Shown piece after piece: positions 1 through 8,233 of a stretch of DNA of 64,000 nucleotides. The DNA comes from Paracoccaceae bacterium Fryx2 (lineage in GTDB: Bacteria > Pseudomonadota > Alphaproteobacteria > Rhodobacterales > Rhodobacteraceae): positions 1 through 64,000 of the forward strand of contig JAVSGI010000003.1 in the NCBI GenBank assembly GCA_032334235.1, written 5' to 3'. The translations under genes and the position numbers were made by a program. Within the stretch, counting starts at the first letter, position 1. The number at the start of each line of letters is the position of its first letter. The notes under the pieces are model-generated. The model searched no databases. It had not been told where the DNA came from and saw only the letters and a program-made list of their open reading frames with translations.

Positions 1-1
1 C

Positions 2-784
2 ACCGCCGACAAGATCGCGCTGGTGGACCTGCTGTCGGATTGCGGCCTGCGCCGGATCGAGGTGACGAGCTTCGTCAGCCCGAAATGGGTGCCCCAGATG
101 GCCGATGCCGCCGAGGTGCTGGCCGGGATCGTGCGGCGGCCCGGCGTGTCGTATGCCGCGCTGACCCCGAACCTGAAGGGGTTCGAGGCGGCGCTGGCGG
201 CGGGGGTGGACGAGGTGGCGGTGTTCGCATCGGCGTCCGAGGGGTTCTCGCAGGCCAACATCAACTGCTCCATCGCGGAAAGTCTGGAGAGGTTTGCCCC
301 GGTGCTGGCGGCGGCGCGGGTGGCGGGGATGCCGGTGCGCGGCTATGTTTCCTGCGTCACCGATTGCCCGTTCGACGGGCCGGTGCCGCCTGCCGCAGTC
401 GTGCGGGTGGCGGTGGCGCTGCGCGACATGGGCTGTTTCGAGGTGGCTTTGGGCGACACCATCGGCCACGGCACGCCCGACAGCATCGTCCGGATGCTGG
501 ATGCGGTGCTGGAAGCCCTGCCCGCCGGGCAGTTGGCCGGGCATTACCACGACACGCAAGGCCGGGCGCTGGACAACATCGCGGTGTCGCTGGACCGGGG
601 CTTGCGGGTGTTCGATGCCGCCGTGGGCGGGCTGGGCGGCTGCCCCTATGCGCCGGGGGCGGCGGGCAATGTGGCGACCGAGGCGGTGGTGGCGATGCTG
701 GAGGCGCGCGGCCATGCCACCGGGATCAACCGCGCGAAACTGGCAAGGGCCGCCGCCTTTGCAAAGACGTTGAGGACAGCATGA
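2..784 (+). CDS. mvaB: Hydroxymethylglutaryl-CoA lyase, 5' end missing
   Basis: HMG-CoA lyase cleaves 3-hydroxy-3-methylglutaryl-CoA to acetyl-CoA and acetoacetate, the last step of leucine degradation. The frame is open from base 2, so the gene starts outside the window and only about 20-30 N-terminal residues (including the usual RDG metal-site region) are lost. Visible family signatures are the early EVTSFVSPKWVPQ strand, the LGDTIGHGTP loop, the HYHDT metal-binding histidines and the glycine-rich active-site loop GLGGCPYAPGAAGNVATE with the catalytic Cys. The stop overlaps the start of the downstream enoyl-CoA hydratase (ATGA), so the two are translationally coupled. The family call is firm; in vivo substrate is inferred. 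Confidence 0.93.
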   Translation, partial: TADKIALVDLLSDCGLRRIEVTSFVSPKWVPQMADAAEVLAGIVRRPGVSYAALTPNLKGFEAALAAGVDEVAVFASASEGFSQANINCSIAESLERFAPVLAAARVAGMPVRGYVSCVTDCPFDGPVPPAAVVRVAVALRDMGCFEVALGDTIGHGTPDSIVRMLDAVLEALPAGQLAGHYHDTQGRALDNIAVSLDRGLRVFDAAVGGLGGCPYAPGAAGNVATEAVVAMLEARGHATGINRAKLARAAAFAKTLRTA

Positions 785-1566
785 GCGGGTATGAAACCCT
801 GTCGGTCCGGCAGGATGACCGGGGCGTGGCCTATGTCGCGCTGAACCTGCCCGACCGGCGCAACGCGCTGTCGGCGCAGATGATTGCCGACCTGACCGAC
901 ATGGCGCGCACGCTGGGCGCCTCGCCCGACACGCGGGCGGTGGTGCTGTCGGGCGCGGGCAAGGTGTTCTGCGCGGGTGGCGATCTGGGCTGGATGCAGG
1001 CGCAGATTGCCGCCGACCGCGCGGGGCGGATGGCGGCGGCGCGCACCCTTGCCATGATGCTGCACGCGCTGAACGAGATGCCCCGGCCGCTGATCGGGCG
1101 GCTGCATGGCGGGGCGTTCGGCGGCGGTGTGGGCCTTGCCTGCGTCTGCGACGTGGCTGTGGCCGGGGCGGGCACGCAGTTCGGGCTGACCGAAACCCGG
1201 CTGGGGCTGATACCGGCCACCATCGGCCCCTATGTGCTGGCGCGGATGGGCGAAGGCCACGCGCGGCGGGTGTTCATGTCGGCGCGGATATTCGGGGCCG
1301 ACGAGGCACGCGCGCTGGGCATTGTGGCGCGCGTGGTGGCGGACGACGCGCTGGATGCCGCCGTCGAGGCCGAGGTGCTGCCCTATCTGTCGGTTGCGCC
1401 GCAGGCTGTGGGGGCCGCCAAGGCGCTGGCCCGCGCGCTGGGGCCGCGGATCGACGCGGGCGTGATCGACGACACCATCCGCCGACTGGCCGACACCTGG
1501 GATGGCGAAGAGGCCGCGCATGGCATCGCAGCCTTTCTGGGCAGGACCCCGCCGCGCTGGGCTTGA
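781..1566 (+). CDS. Enoyl-CoA hydratase/isomerase family, probable methylglutaconyl-CoA hydratase
   Basis: A 261-residue crotonase-fold protein. The oxyanion-hole segments are present (GKVFCAGGDLGWM near residue 60 and GGAFGGGVGLA near residue 115), as is the GLTETRLGLIPATIGPY active-site region. Position directly after and overlapping the HMG-CoA lyase gene by four bases suggests it hydrates 3-methylglutaconyl-CoA to HMG-CoA, the step just before the lyase in leucine catabolism. Crotonases are hard to assign by sequence alone, so another short-chain enoyl-CoA hydratase cannot be excluded. It ends 7 bp before the converging glycerate kinase gene; no strong terminator is seen in that gap. Confidence 0.88.
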   Translation: MSGYETLSVRQDDRGVAYVALNLPDRRNALSAQMIADLTDMARTLGASPDTRAVVLSGAGKVFCAGGDLGWMQAQIAADRAGRMAAARTLAMMLHALNEMPRPLIGRLHGGAFGGGVGLACVCDVAVAGAGTQFGLTETRLGLIPATIGPYVLARMGEGHARRVFMSARIFGADEARALGIVARVVADDALDAAVEAEVLPYLSVAPQAVGAAKALARALGPRIDAGVIDDTIRRLADTWDGEEAAHGIAAFLGRTPPRWA

Positions 1567-1573
1567 GCGCCGG

Positions 1574-2842
1574 TCAGGCGGGCAGGATCAGGATGGCGCG
1601 GAAATCGTTGACGTTGGTCAGCGTCGGCCCGGTGATCACCTGTCCGCCGATGGCGGCGAAAAATCCGTGTGCGTCATTCGCGGCCAGGGCCGCATCGGGG
1701 TCGCGGCCAACGGCACGGGCGGCGGCCAGCGTTTCCGGGCCGATGCACGCGCCCGCAACTTCGGCGGCACCATCGACGCCGTCGGTGTCGCAGGCCAGCG
1801 CGTGGATGCCGGGGGCGCCCTGCAAGGCCAGCGCCAGCGCCAGGCAGTATTCGGCGTTCGGCCCGCCGATGCCGCTGCCCCGCCGCGTCACGGTCAGCTC
1901 GCCGCCCGAGAGCAGCAGCAGCGGGGCGTCGCCGGGGCGCATTCCGGCCTGAAGGCGCAGGGCTTCCGCGCCGTGACGGGCGGCGACCGCGCGCGCCTCG
2001 CCTTCCAGCGCGTCGCCCAGCAGGCGGACCTCGCAACCCGCGTCGCGCGCGAGGTCCGCCGCGGCGGCCAGCGATTGCGCGGGGGCGGCGATGATGCGGT
2101 TTTCCGTCCGGCTCAGCCGCAGGTCGTCGGGCGGGATGACCGACGATCCCGCCGCCAGCGCGGCGCGCACCGCATCGGGCACCGGCACCTGCCACTGGTC
2201 CAGGATCGCCGCAGCCTCGGCCGGGGTCGAGCCTTCGCCCACCGTGGGGCCCGAGCCGATGAAGGCCGGGTCGTCGCCCGGCACGTCGGAAATCAGCAGC
2301 GTCACGAGCCGCGCGGGCCAGGCCGCCGCCGCAAGCTGGCCGCCCTTGACGCGCGACAGGTGCTTGCGCACCGTGTTCATCCTGTCGATCGGCGCGCCAG
2401 AGGCCAGCAACCCGGCATTCAGCGCCTGCTTTTCGGCCAGGCTGACGCCCGGAGCCGGTGCCACCAGCAGCGCCGATGCCCCGCCCGAAATCAGCGCCAG
2501 CACGAAATCATCCTGATCCAGCCCCGCCAGCAGCGCCAGCATCTGCGCCGTGGCGGCGAGCCCCGCGGCATCGGGCACCGGGTGCGCCGCCTCGACGATC
2601 CTGATCCCGCGGCAGGGGCGGCCGTAGCCGTAGCGGGTGATCACCAGCCCCTCGCAGGGGCCCCAGGCGGCCTCGACCGCCTCGGCCATCCGGGCCGATG
2701 CCTTGCCGGCACCCACGACCACCACCCGCCGGTCGGGCCGGGGCGGCAGATGCTGCGCCAGCATCTGCATCGGGTCGGCCACCGCAACTGCCCGGTCGAA
2801 CAGTGCGCGCAGGAAGGGTGCGGGGGTCCGGGGTGTCAGCAT
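1574..2842 (-). CDS. ttuD: Glycerate 2-kinase (MOFRL family)
   Basis: A 422-residue protein of the MOFRL/GckA family, which phosphorylates D-glycerate to 2-phosphoglycerate; homologues were long called hydroxypyruvate reductase TtuD. Supporting features are the N-terminal FDRAVAVADPM helix, the VVVGAGKASARMAEA nucleotide-binding loop, LALISGGASALLV, and the C-terminal LLLSGGELTVT segment followed by the ACDTDGVDG motif. The ATG start (MLTPRTPAP) fits the usual family length. It converges on the acyl-CoA operon. A LacI-type N-terminal stub lies just upstream, possibly the relic of its regulator. Confidence 0.92.
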   Translation of the reverse strand: MLTPRTPAPFLRALFDRAVAVADPMQMLAQHLPPRPDRRVVVVGAGKASARMAEAVEAAWGPCEGLVITRYGYGRPCRGIRIVEAAHPVPDAAGLAATAQMLALLAGLDQDDFVLALISGGASALLVAPAPGVSLAEKQALNAGLLASGAPIDRMNTVRKHLSRVKGGQLAAAAWPARLVTLLISDVPGDDPAFIGSGPTVGEGSTPAEAAAILDQWQVPVPDAVRAALAAGSSVIPPDDLRLSRTENRIIAAPAQSLAAAADLARDAGCEVRLLGDALEGEARAVAARHGAEALRLQAGMRPGDAPLLLLSGGELTVTRRGSGIGGPNAEYCLALALALQGAPGIHALACDTDGVDGAAEVAGACIGPETLAAARAVGRDPDAALAANDAHGFFAAIGGQVITGPTLTNVNDFRAILILPA

Positions 2843-3114
2843 GGGCTGCCCCGGAGGCCGGAGACGCGACCCACCTTCGCAGGACCGGTGAACCGCGGCA
2901 CGGCGCGGCGAACCAGTCCCGCCCCCACCGGCCCGGTCTCGCGCGCCCGCAGCGTTTCGGCGTGTCCGGCCTTGCCCCGACCGGCCTTCGCCTGTCGGGG
3001 GATCGGGCGGATTTCCATCCGGGCCGGCGGGCTGGTCCGCGACAGCAGGCCGAGGGCGGTCAGCGAAACCCCGGCCTTGCGCGTCACGTCGATGATGGTC
3101 GGTCTGCGGCTCAT
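2836..3114 (-). pseudogene. LacI-family regulator, N-terminal stub
   Basis: The first 16-17 residues (MSRRPTIIDVTRKAGVS) are the start of a LacI-type helix-turn-helix. From about residue 18 the frame becomes low-complexity Pro/Arg-rich text without the second recognition helix, hinge or sugar-binding domain. The open frame runs only 92 codons against about 340 for the family and overlaps the start of the glycerate kinase. I read this as the 5' remnant of a deleted regulator whose native part ends near base 3060; the rest of the frame is probably not coding. Confidence 0.6.
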
Positions 3115-3370
3115 GTCTCATCCCCCGATCAGGCAAGCCCTATGCCGTGCAAGGTCGGCAGCCGCCGCTTCCGCGCCCCGGCCGCGCGTCCCGGTCGGCA
3201 TAGCAGAATCCGCCGGTCCCGAACAGTGACGCGGCCAACGCGGGCCAAAAGGTATCGTGCCACCGGCGGAATGGTCTTGCCAGGCTTGCCGCGCGCGAAT
3301 GGTGGCGCAAGCGTGAAGGTTCGCGACTGCGGGCGTCGGCCCCGGTTCGCCGTGACCGTCCCGCCCTGGG

Positions 3371-4039
3371 TCAGGCCAAGGGGTCCGGCTGCGCCGCCAG
3401 AGCGAACAGGTCGAGAAACGCCTGCGCGGCGGCCAGGTCGCCCTCGGCCCGGACGACCCCCTGTGCGGCCAGAAACGACAGGGGCGCGGGGCCGTAAACC
3501 GCCCTCGCCAGCGCGTTGCCGCTGCCCGACAGGACAAAGGGCGCCTGCGGGCGCAGGACGGCCGCGGTTTCCACCCGCCGCCCCCGCACCTGCATCTCGA
3601 AGGCCTCGCTGCCGAAATCGAAGCCTGCCACCCGGTCGCCCCCCAGGGCACGGCCGCGCACCAGGGTCACGCCCATCGAGATCATCAGCGCCGAAGGGCT
3701 GATGTGCCGGACGGGGTCGTGCCCCGGCACCGTCAAGGCCCAGCGGCACAGGGATTCCAGCACCGGCAGCAGCCCCCGCCCGGCATCGGTCAGCGCATAG
3801 ATGCCAAGCCTTTCGTCATGCCCGACGACCGCCGCAAGCTGCAACTGCGTCAGCCGCCCGTTCAGCACGCTGGCCGTGATGCCGGGCAGACCGGCGCGGA
3901 TCATCTGGAACCGCTTTGGTGTGAACATCAGTTCGCGCACCACCAGCAGCGCCCAGCGGTCACCGATCAGGTTCAGCGCATGTGCCGCCAGGCAACCTTC
4001 GTCATAGCGAATGCGCGGGGATCTGCCTTTGTCTTTCAT
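3371..4039 (-). CDS. HxlR-family winged-helix transcriptional regulator
   Basis: A 222-residue HxlR-type regulator. The N-terminal winged helix carries the family hallmarks: a conserved early Cys (DEGCLAAHALNLIGDRWALLVVREL), a recognition region FQMIRAGLPGITASVLNGRL, and a wing ending in YALTDAGRGLLPVL. The roughly 100-residue extension after the DNA-binding domain resembles the SCP2-like C-terminal domain seen in some longer members. It is transcribed divergently from the duplicated DUF1428 gene across a 99-bp AT-rich gap, the usual arrangement for a regulator and its target. Ligand or redox signal is unknown. Confidence 0.88.
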   Translation of the reverse strand: MKDKGRSPRIRYDEGCLAAHALNLIGDRWALLVVRELMFTPKRFQMIRAGLPGITASVLNGRLTQLQLAAVVGHDERLGIYALTDAGRGLLPVLESLCRWALTVPGHDPVRHISPSALMISMGVTLVRGRALGGDRVAGFDFGSEAFEMQVRGRRVETAAVLRPQAPFVLSGSGNALARAVYGPAPLSFLAAQGVVRAEGDLAAAQAFLDLFALAAQPDPLA

Positions 4040-4138
4040 GTTTTCCTACTATCAGTTGTAATTTGCTACTGCAATCGGCAAGATCGGACCGGGGGCGGGA
4101 TTCGCTCCTCAGGGGCCCGCAGGGGAGGAAAATGCGAG
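4040..4138. promoter_or_regulatory. Divergent promoter region with candidate HxlR operator
   Basis: This gap between the divergent HxlR and DUF1428 genes is clearly more AT-rich than its surroundings. It holds a small palindrome at 4063-4074 (TTGC, 4-nt spacer, GCAA). A good ribosome-binding site (GGGGAGGAA) sits at 4122-4130 before the DUF1428 start. Operator identity is a guess from context. Confidence 0.3.
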
Positions 4139-4861
4139 ATGTCCTATTACACCGGTTCGATCGCGGCGGTTCCGACCGCAAACAGGCAGGAATACATCGA
4201 CCACCTGTCGGCCGTCTGGCCGCTGTTGCGGTCCTGCGGTGCGTCGCGCATGGTCGAGACCTCGGGCGTGGACGTGCCGCGGGGCAAGGTGACCGATTTC
4301 TATCGCGCCGTGGATGCGAAGGATGCGGAAACCATCGTCTTTTCGTGGATCGCCTGGCCTGACAAGGCGACCGCCGACGCCGCCTGGGAAAAGCTGCAGC
4401 GCGACCCGGCGATGCAAGCGGCGCCGGCGCTGCCCTTCGACGGGGCACGGATGATCCATGGCGGGTTCTCGCCGGTCTTCGCGCAGGGCACCGACGACGG
4501 CGCGGGGTATTTTCAGGGGTTCGCGCTGGCTGTGCCCGAAGGAAACAAGGGTGCCTATGCCACCATGGCCGCCGAGGGATGGCAGATGTTCCACAAGCGC
4601 GGCGCGCTCGGGATGATCGAGGGCTGGGGCGTGGACGTGCCGCGGGGCAAGCAGACCGACTTCTACCGCGCCACCGGGGCGCTGGACGGCGAAACCCCGG
4701 TTTTCAGCTGGATCGCCTGGCCGGACCGGACCACCTGCGACGCGGCCGCCCTGGCGATGCAGGCCGACTTCGGCGACATGGACATGTCGGCCATGCCGTT
4801 CGACGGAAAGCGGGTGATGTGGGCGGGGTTCGAGCCGATCTTCGACCCCAAGGCCGCGTGA
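4139..4861 (+). CDS. DUF1428 protein, tandem two-domain form
   Basis: A 240-residue cytosolic protein made of two consecutive DUF1428 units, roughly residues 1-118 and 122-240. Each unit repeats the same markers: a YxxGxxxAVP-like strand at its start, GVDVPRGK(V/Q)TDFYRA, VFSWIAWPD(K/R)T and MPFDGxRM-type text near its end. Single-domain members are about 115-120 residues and fold as a ferredoxin-like dimer of unknown function, so this looks like a covalent dimer arising by internal duplication. The ATG start is chosen for its strong Shine-Dalgarno site. The divergent HxlR gene is the likely regulator. No enzymatic role can be assigned. Confidence 0.85.
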   Translation: MSYYTGSIAAVPTANRQEYIDHLSAVWPLLRSCGASRMVETSGVDVPRGKVTDFYRAVDAKDAETIVFSWIAWPDKATADAAWEKLQRDPAMQAAPALPFDGARMIHGGFSPVFAQGTDDGAGYFQGFALAVPEGNKGAYATMAAEGWQMFHKRGALGMIEGWGVDVPRGKQTDFYRATGALDGETPVFSWIAWPDRTTCDAAALAMQADFGDMDMSAMPFDGKRVMWAGFEPIFDPKAA

Positions 4862-5353
4862 CCCGCGCGGCGTGCCGGTGGCGTTCCGCCTGCACCGAGC
4901 ACCTGCCGACATCCCGCAAAGCGGACGCTGTGCCCTGCTGGCCGACCTGCAGGGCACGGGGCTGGGCATACTCCGACCCGACATGAGCGCCACGTCGGCG
5001 GCCGAGAGTGCCAGGGCCGAGGTCGGCGAAGGCGCAGCCAGTGGCAGGCGAGGCATGGCAACTGGCGCGAGCTGATGTCCACGACCCCGAAGCGGGTTCG
5101 CCGCCCATTCGGCGCCGGTCGGCTGCGCCCTTGGCTACGTGATGGATATGGTCGCAATGGGCACCTGCCAGCTTTCCCGCCGCAAGGGTGTCTTCACCGG
5201 CGGCATGACCGGCCTTGGCAATGCCCCGGCGCCGCACTGGCTGCCCTGTTTCGGCATGGACGGCAGCTTTTATAACGAGATCGTCGCGATGAAAGCACTG
5301 GCCGAATGCGGTGCGAAGGATTACCTCCACATTGGCAGGCAGACAGGACGAAG
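4862..5353 (+). other. Gene-poor gap with a possible decayed coding stretch
   Basis: No complete gene is seen. From 5076 to about 5350 the plus strand has an open frame whose peptide looks non-random (LGYVMDMVAMGTCQLSRRKG, then GGMTGLGNAPAPHWLP and FGMDGSFYNEIVAMKALAEC). Composition and codon usage resemble real coding sequence, but I recognise no family and no sensible start, and the frame runs into the 5' end of the ygiC-like gene. It may be the 3' remnant of a lost gene. Confidence 0.3.
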
Positions 5354-6580
5354 ATGCAGAAAGTTCACCTTCCCGAACGCCCCGACTGGCGCAAGCAGGC
5401 GGCAGACGTGGGTTTCACATTCGCGGACATGCACGGCGAGCCCTATTGGGACGAAACCTCGGCCTATCAGTTCACGTTGCACCAGATCGAGGACGACATC
5501 GAAGACCCCGCGACCGAGCTGCACGCGATGTGCCGCGAGGCGGTGGCGACCATCGTCGCCAGCGAAGACCTGATGACCCGCCTTGCGATTCCGCCCGGGC
5601 ATCACGATCTGGTCGCGGCAAGCTGGCAGCGCGGCGACCCCGAGATCTACGGGCGGTTCGATCTGGCCTATGACGGCGGCGGCCCGGCCAAGCTGCTGGA
5701 ATACAACGCCGACACCCCGACCTCGCTTTACGAAAGCGCGTCGTTCCAGTGGCAGTGGCTGGAGGATCAGATCGGTCTGGGCGCGCTGGCCCCCGATGAC
5801 GATCAGTTCAATGGCATCCACGAGGCCCTGGTGGAACGGTTCCGCGCGCTGTTCGCGCCCGACACCGACCTGCATTTTGCCGCCGTGGCCGGGAACCCCG
5901 AAGACTATGCCACTGTCGAGGCGATGGCCTGGGCCGCGCGCGCGGCCGGGCTTGGCGCGCATTACACCGACCTGGACAAGATCGGCATCAGCGAGGACGG
6001 CCAGTTCACCGACGCCGAAGACCGGGTGATCGGCATCCTCGTCAAGCTTTACCCGTGGGAAGACCTGCTGCGCGACGATTTCGCGCGCCACCTGAAAACC
6101 GCGGGCTGCCTGTTCCTTGAACCGGCCTGGAAGGCGGTGCTGTCGAACAAGGGGCTGCTGCCCGTGCTGTGGCAGATGTTCGAAGGCCACCCCAACCTGC
6201 TGCCTGCCTTTTTTGAAAGCGACGTGCGCGACGCCCTTGCGGGGCATGGCCCGGCGGCGGGGGGCGTTGCAGCCGCCTTCGACCGGGCGGCGCCGCTGCT
6301 GCGGCAGGGGCATGTGGTCAAGCCGCTGTTCTCGCGCGAGGGGGCCTCGATCACCATCCACGAGAACGGCCGCATCACCGAAACCTCGCCCAGCAACGCC
6401 TATGCCGACCACCCGAAGATCGTGCAGGCCTATCACCCCCTGCCGGTGTTCGACGGTTTCCGCCCGGTGATCGGCGCCTGGATCGTCGGGCAGACCTGCG
6501 CGGGCATCGGCATCCGCGACGACCGCTCGCGCATCACGCAGGACCTGTCGCGCTTCAAACCCCATTTCATCCGAGACTGA
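5354..6580 (+). CDS. ygiC: YgiC/glutathionylspermidine-synthase-like ATP-grasp protein
   Basis: A 408-residue member of the GSP_synth (pre-ATP-grasp plus ATP-grasp) family. Visible features are GRFDLAYDGGGPAKLLEYNADTP near residues 95-115, the acidic PWEDLLRDDF segment, and KPLFSREGASITI with the C-terminal nucleotide-binding strands. Despite the family name, stand-alone YgiC/YjfC proteins lack the amidase half of glutathionylspermidine synthetase and probably ligate an unknown amine or peptide. The start ATG is chosen because MQKVHLPERPDW matches the usual N-terminus. It is followed 15 bp later by a ygiB-like lipoprotein gene, the standard partner. Confidence 0.85.
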   Translation: MQKVHLPERPDWRKQAADVGFTFADMHGEPYWDETSAYQFTLHQIEDDIEDPATELHAMCREAVATIVASEDLMTRLAIPPGHHDLVAASWQRGDPEIYGRFDLAYDGGGPAKLLEYNADTPTSLYESASFQWQWLEDQIGLGALAPDDDQFNGIHEALVERFRALFAPDTDLHFAAVAGNPEDYATVEAMAWAARAAGLGAHYTDLDKIGISEDGQFTDAEDRVIGILVKLYPWEDLLRDDFARHLKTAGCLFLEPAWKAVLSNKGLLPVLWQMFEGHPNLLPAFFESDVRDALAGHGPAAGGVAAAFDRAAPLLRQGHVVKPLFSREGASITIHENGRITETSPSNAYADHPKIVQAYHPLPVFDGFRPVIGAWIVGQTCAGIGIRDDRSRITQDLSRFKPHFIRD

Positions 6581-6595
6581 CCGGAAGGCCGCAAC

Positions 6596-7180
6596 ATGAC
6601 CAAACGCTCCCGCACCGTTGCCCTGTTCATCCTTGGGGCCGCCGCCTTCGCCCTCGCGGGCTGCCGCGAGGAGGAGATCGACGCCCAGGCATTTCCCGAT
6701 GCCCAAAGCTGCAAGAACGCTGCCAATGCCACCGGAGCCTTTTCGTCGTCGGACTGCGACACGGCCTTTGCCGCCGCGCAGCAGTTGCAGGCCGAAAGTG
6801 CCCCGCGCTACGACAGCCTTGAGGTCTGCGAAGAACAGCACGGGGTTGGCGAATGCGGCGACGAAGCGCAGGTCACCGGCGCATCGGGCGGGGGCAGCAT
6901 CTTCATGCCGCTGCTGGCGGGCTACCTGATCGGCAACATGCTGGCGCGCGGAGCCGCCCCTGCGGCGGTGCAGCCGCTTTACAAGACGCCGGACGGCAAG
7001 TTCACCAATGCCACCGGCTCCAGCACCTACCAGACCAACTCGGGTCAGGGAAAGCTGGCCCCGTCGCATTTCGCCAAGGCCCCCTCCACGATCGGCAAGG
7101 CCCCGATGACCAAGGCGACCGTCGCCTCGCGCGGCGGCTTCGGCGGCGCCGCCACCGGCCGCACCAGCACCGGCGGCTGA
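6596..7180 (+). CDS. ygiB: YgiB-type DUF1190 lipoprotein
   Basis: A 194-residue predicted lipoprotein: an N-terminal hydrophobic signal ends in the lipobox LAGC, with Cys near residue 23. The mature part has paired cysteines (DAQSCKNA, SSDCDTAF, LEVCEEQHGVGEC) typical of DUF1190, a hydrophobic stretch FMPLLAGYLIGNML, and a Gly/Ser/Thr-rich tail (TGSSTYQTNSGQGK onwards). It follows the ygiC-like gene by 15 bp and is presumably co-transcribed. In enterobacteria ygiB-ygiC are co-transcribed; their biochemical role is unknown. Outer-membrane anchoring is inferred from the lipobox. Confidence 0.85.
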   Translation: MTKRSRTVALFILGAAAFALAGCREEEIDAQAFPDAQSCKNAANATGAFSSSDCDTAFAAAQQLQAESAPRYDSLEVCEEQHGVGECGDEAQVTGASGGGSIFMPLLAGYLIGNMLARGAAPAAVQPLYKTPDGKFTNATGSSTYQTNSGQGKLAPSHFAKAPSTIGKAPMTKATVASRGGFGGAATGRTSTGG

Positions 7181-7187
7181 TCGCCCC

Positions 7188-7207
7188 GCCCGCCTCGTGC
7201 GGCGGGC
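7188..7207 (+). terminator. Candidate terminator after ygiB
   Basis: A perfect 7-bp stem (GCCCGCC / GGCGGGC) with a 6-nt loop starts 8 bases after the ygiB stop. No good T-run follows, so it may be a weak or Rho-assisted terminator. It lies between convergent genes. Confidence 0.4.
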
Positions 7208-7372
7208 GTGGTCGATTTCCGGCCCGGGCCCGGCGTAGCGACCGCCGGGGCCAAGTTTCTGACAAACCCCGCAGATTTCCGTCGATGACACCGCCCCGCT
7301 TCGCCGATCGCAAAGGGTGGGGCCGCAAACCGGCCTCACCCCCTCACGAGAACGGTCCGGTTCAGCGCGACA

Positions 7373-7801
7373 CTAGGCCGTCTTTCCGCCCGGGATGCGC
7401 AACACCTGCCCGGGGTAGATCTTGTCGGGGTGGCTCAGCATCGGCTTGTTGGCCTCGAAGATCTCGCCGTAGCGGTTTGCATTGCCCAGTGTCTTCTTGG
7501 CGATACCTGACAGGGTGTCGCCCTTCTCGACCGTGTGGAACATGGCCTCTTGCGTCAGATCGTCCTCGACTTCGGCCACGCCCACCACGTTGCCCACGGC
7601 CAGAATGACCTTTTCGCGTTCTTCCGCGTTCATGCTGCCGCCGGAGATCGTGACCTTGTCACCTTCGACGGTGATCTCGGCGCCTTTGGTATCAAGCCCC
7701 AGGTCTGACACTTCCTTCTGGAGTGCAACCGCCGTCGGTGCGCGTTCCTCGTCGTCGGAGATCGTCTTGCCGGATTTCTTCCAGAAATTGAAAAGTCCCA
7801 T
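7373..7801 (-). CDS. kbp: BON-LysM protein (Kbp/YgaU-like)
   Basis: A 142-residue soluble protein with a BON domain (about residues 25-85, with VTISGGSMNAEEREKVILA and a GVAEVEDD strand) and a C-terminal LysM domain (FHTVEKGDTLSGIAKKTLG through YPGQVLRIP). Length and architecture match E. coli Kbp (YgaU, 149 aa), a cytoplasmic K+-binding protein. No signal peptide is visible, consistent with a cytoplasmic location despite the LysM. The start MGLFNFWKK is the family-typical N-terminus. It is transcribed divergently from the L,D-transpeptidase gene. Confidence 0.87.
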   Translation of the reverse strand: MGLFNFWKKSGKTISDDEERAPTAVALQKEVSDLGLDTKGAEITVEGDKVTISGGSMNAEEREKVILAVGNVVGVAEVEDDLTQEAMFHTVEKGDTLSGIAKKTLGNANRYGEIFEANKPMLSHPDKIYPGQVLRIPGGKTA

Positions 7802-8233
7802 GTGCTCGTCCTTGTTGTCGTCAGCCCCAGGTGGACTGCCGAAGTACAACCTTGTTGCCCGGTAGCGAGTTCCGGGCAGGAATGCCAAGACATTCTGCCG
7901 ATTGCGTGGCCGGACCGTTCGGCGGCATCGGCGGCAGGCGCGGGCCAGCCTCGCCGGGCCGCATCGTCCTGGACGATTTCCGGGTGCCCCCGGCCCGTTC
8001 AACGGCCGAAGGGCGCGGAAATCCCCTGGAAAACGAGGCCGACCCCGGCGGGGGCGCAAACGAATGATTTCATCTGCTTGACGCCTGCGAAGATCACATG
8101 CATCCAGATGCCACGCGCAGGACCACCGGACATCCGAGGTCACGGTCAGAACGTGCGGTTTTCCACGAAACAGTCGATCCTCGCGAACCAGTCGGTTGCC
8201 AGGCGCCAGTAGGAGTACACCTTGAGGGTCTTC
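7802..8233. other. Intergenic region between divergent genes, nothing recognised
   Basis: A 430-bp gap between the kbp-like and L,D-transpeptidase genes. It must carry both promoters, but I see no clear palindrome, RNA gene or plausible coding frame. An AGGAG at 8211-8215 sits before an in-frame TTG at 8222, an alternative start for the downstream gene. Confidence 0.4.

Noticed and set aside
5321-7339. 672-codon open frame on the minus strand
   Set aside because: Covers ygiC and ygiB antisense; the plus-strand pair is a known operon with proper start sites.
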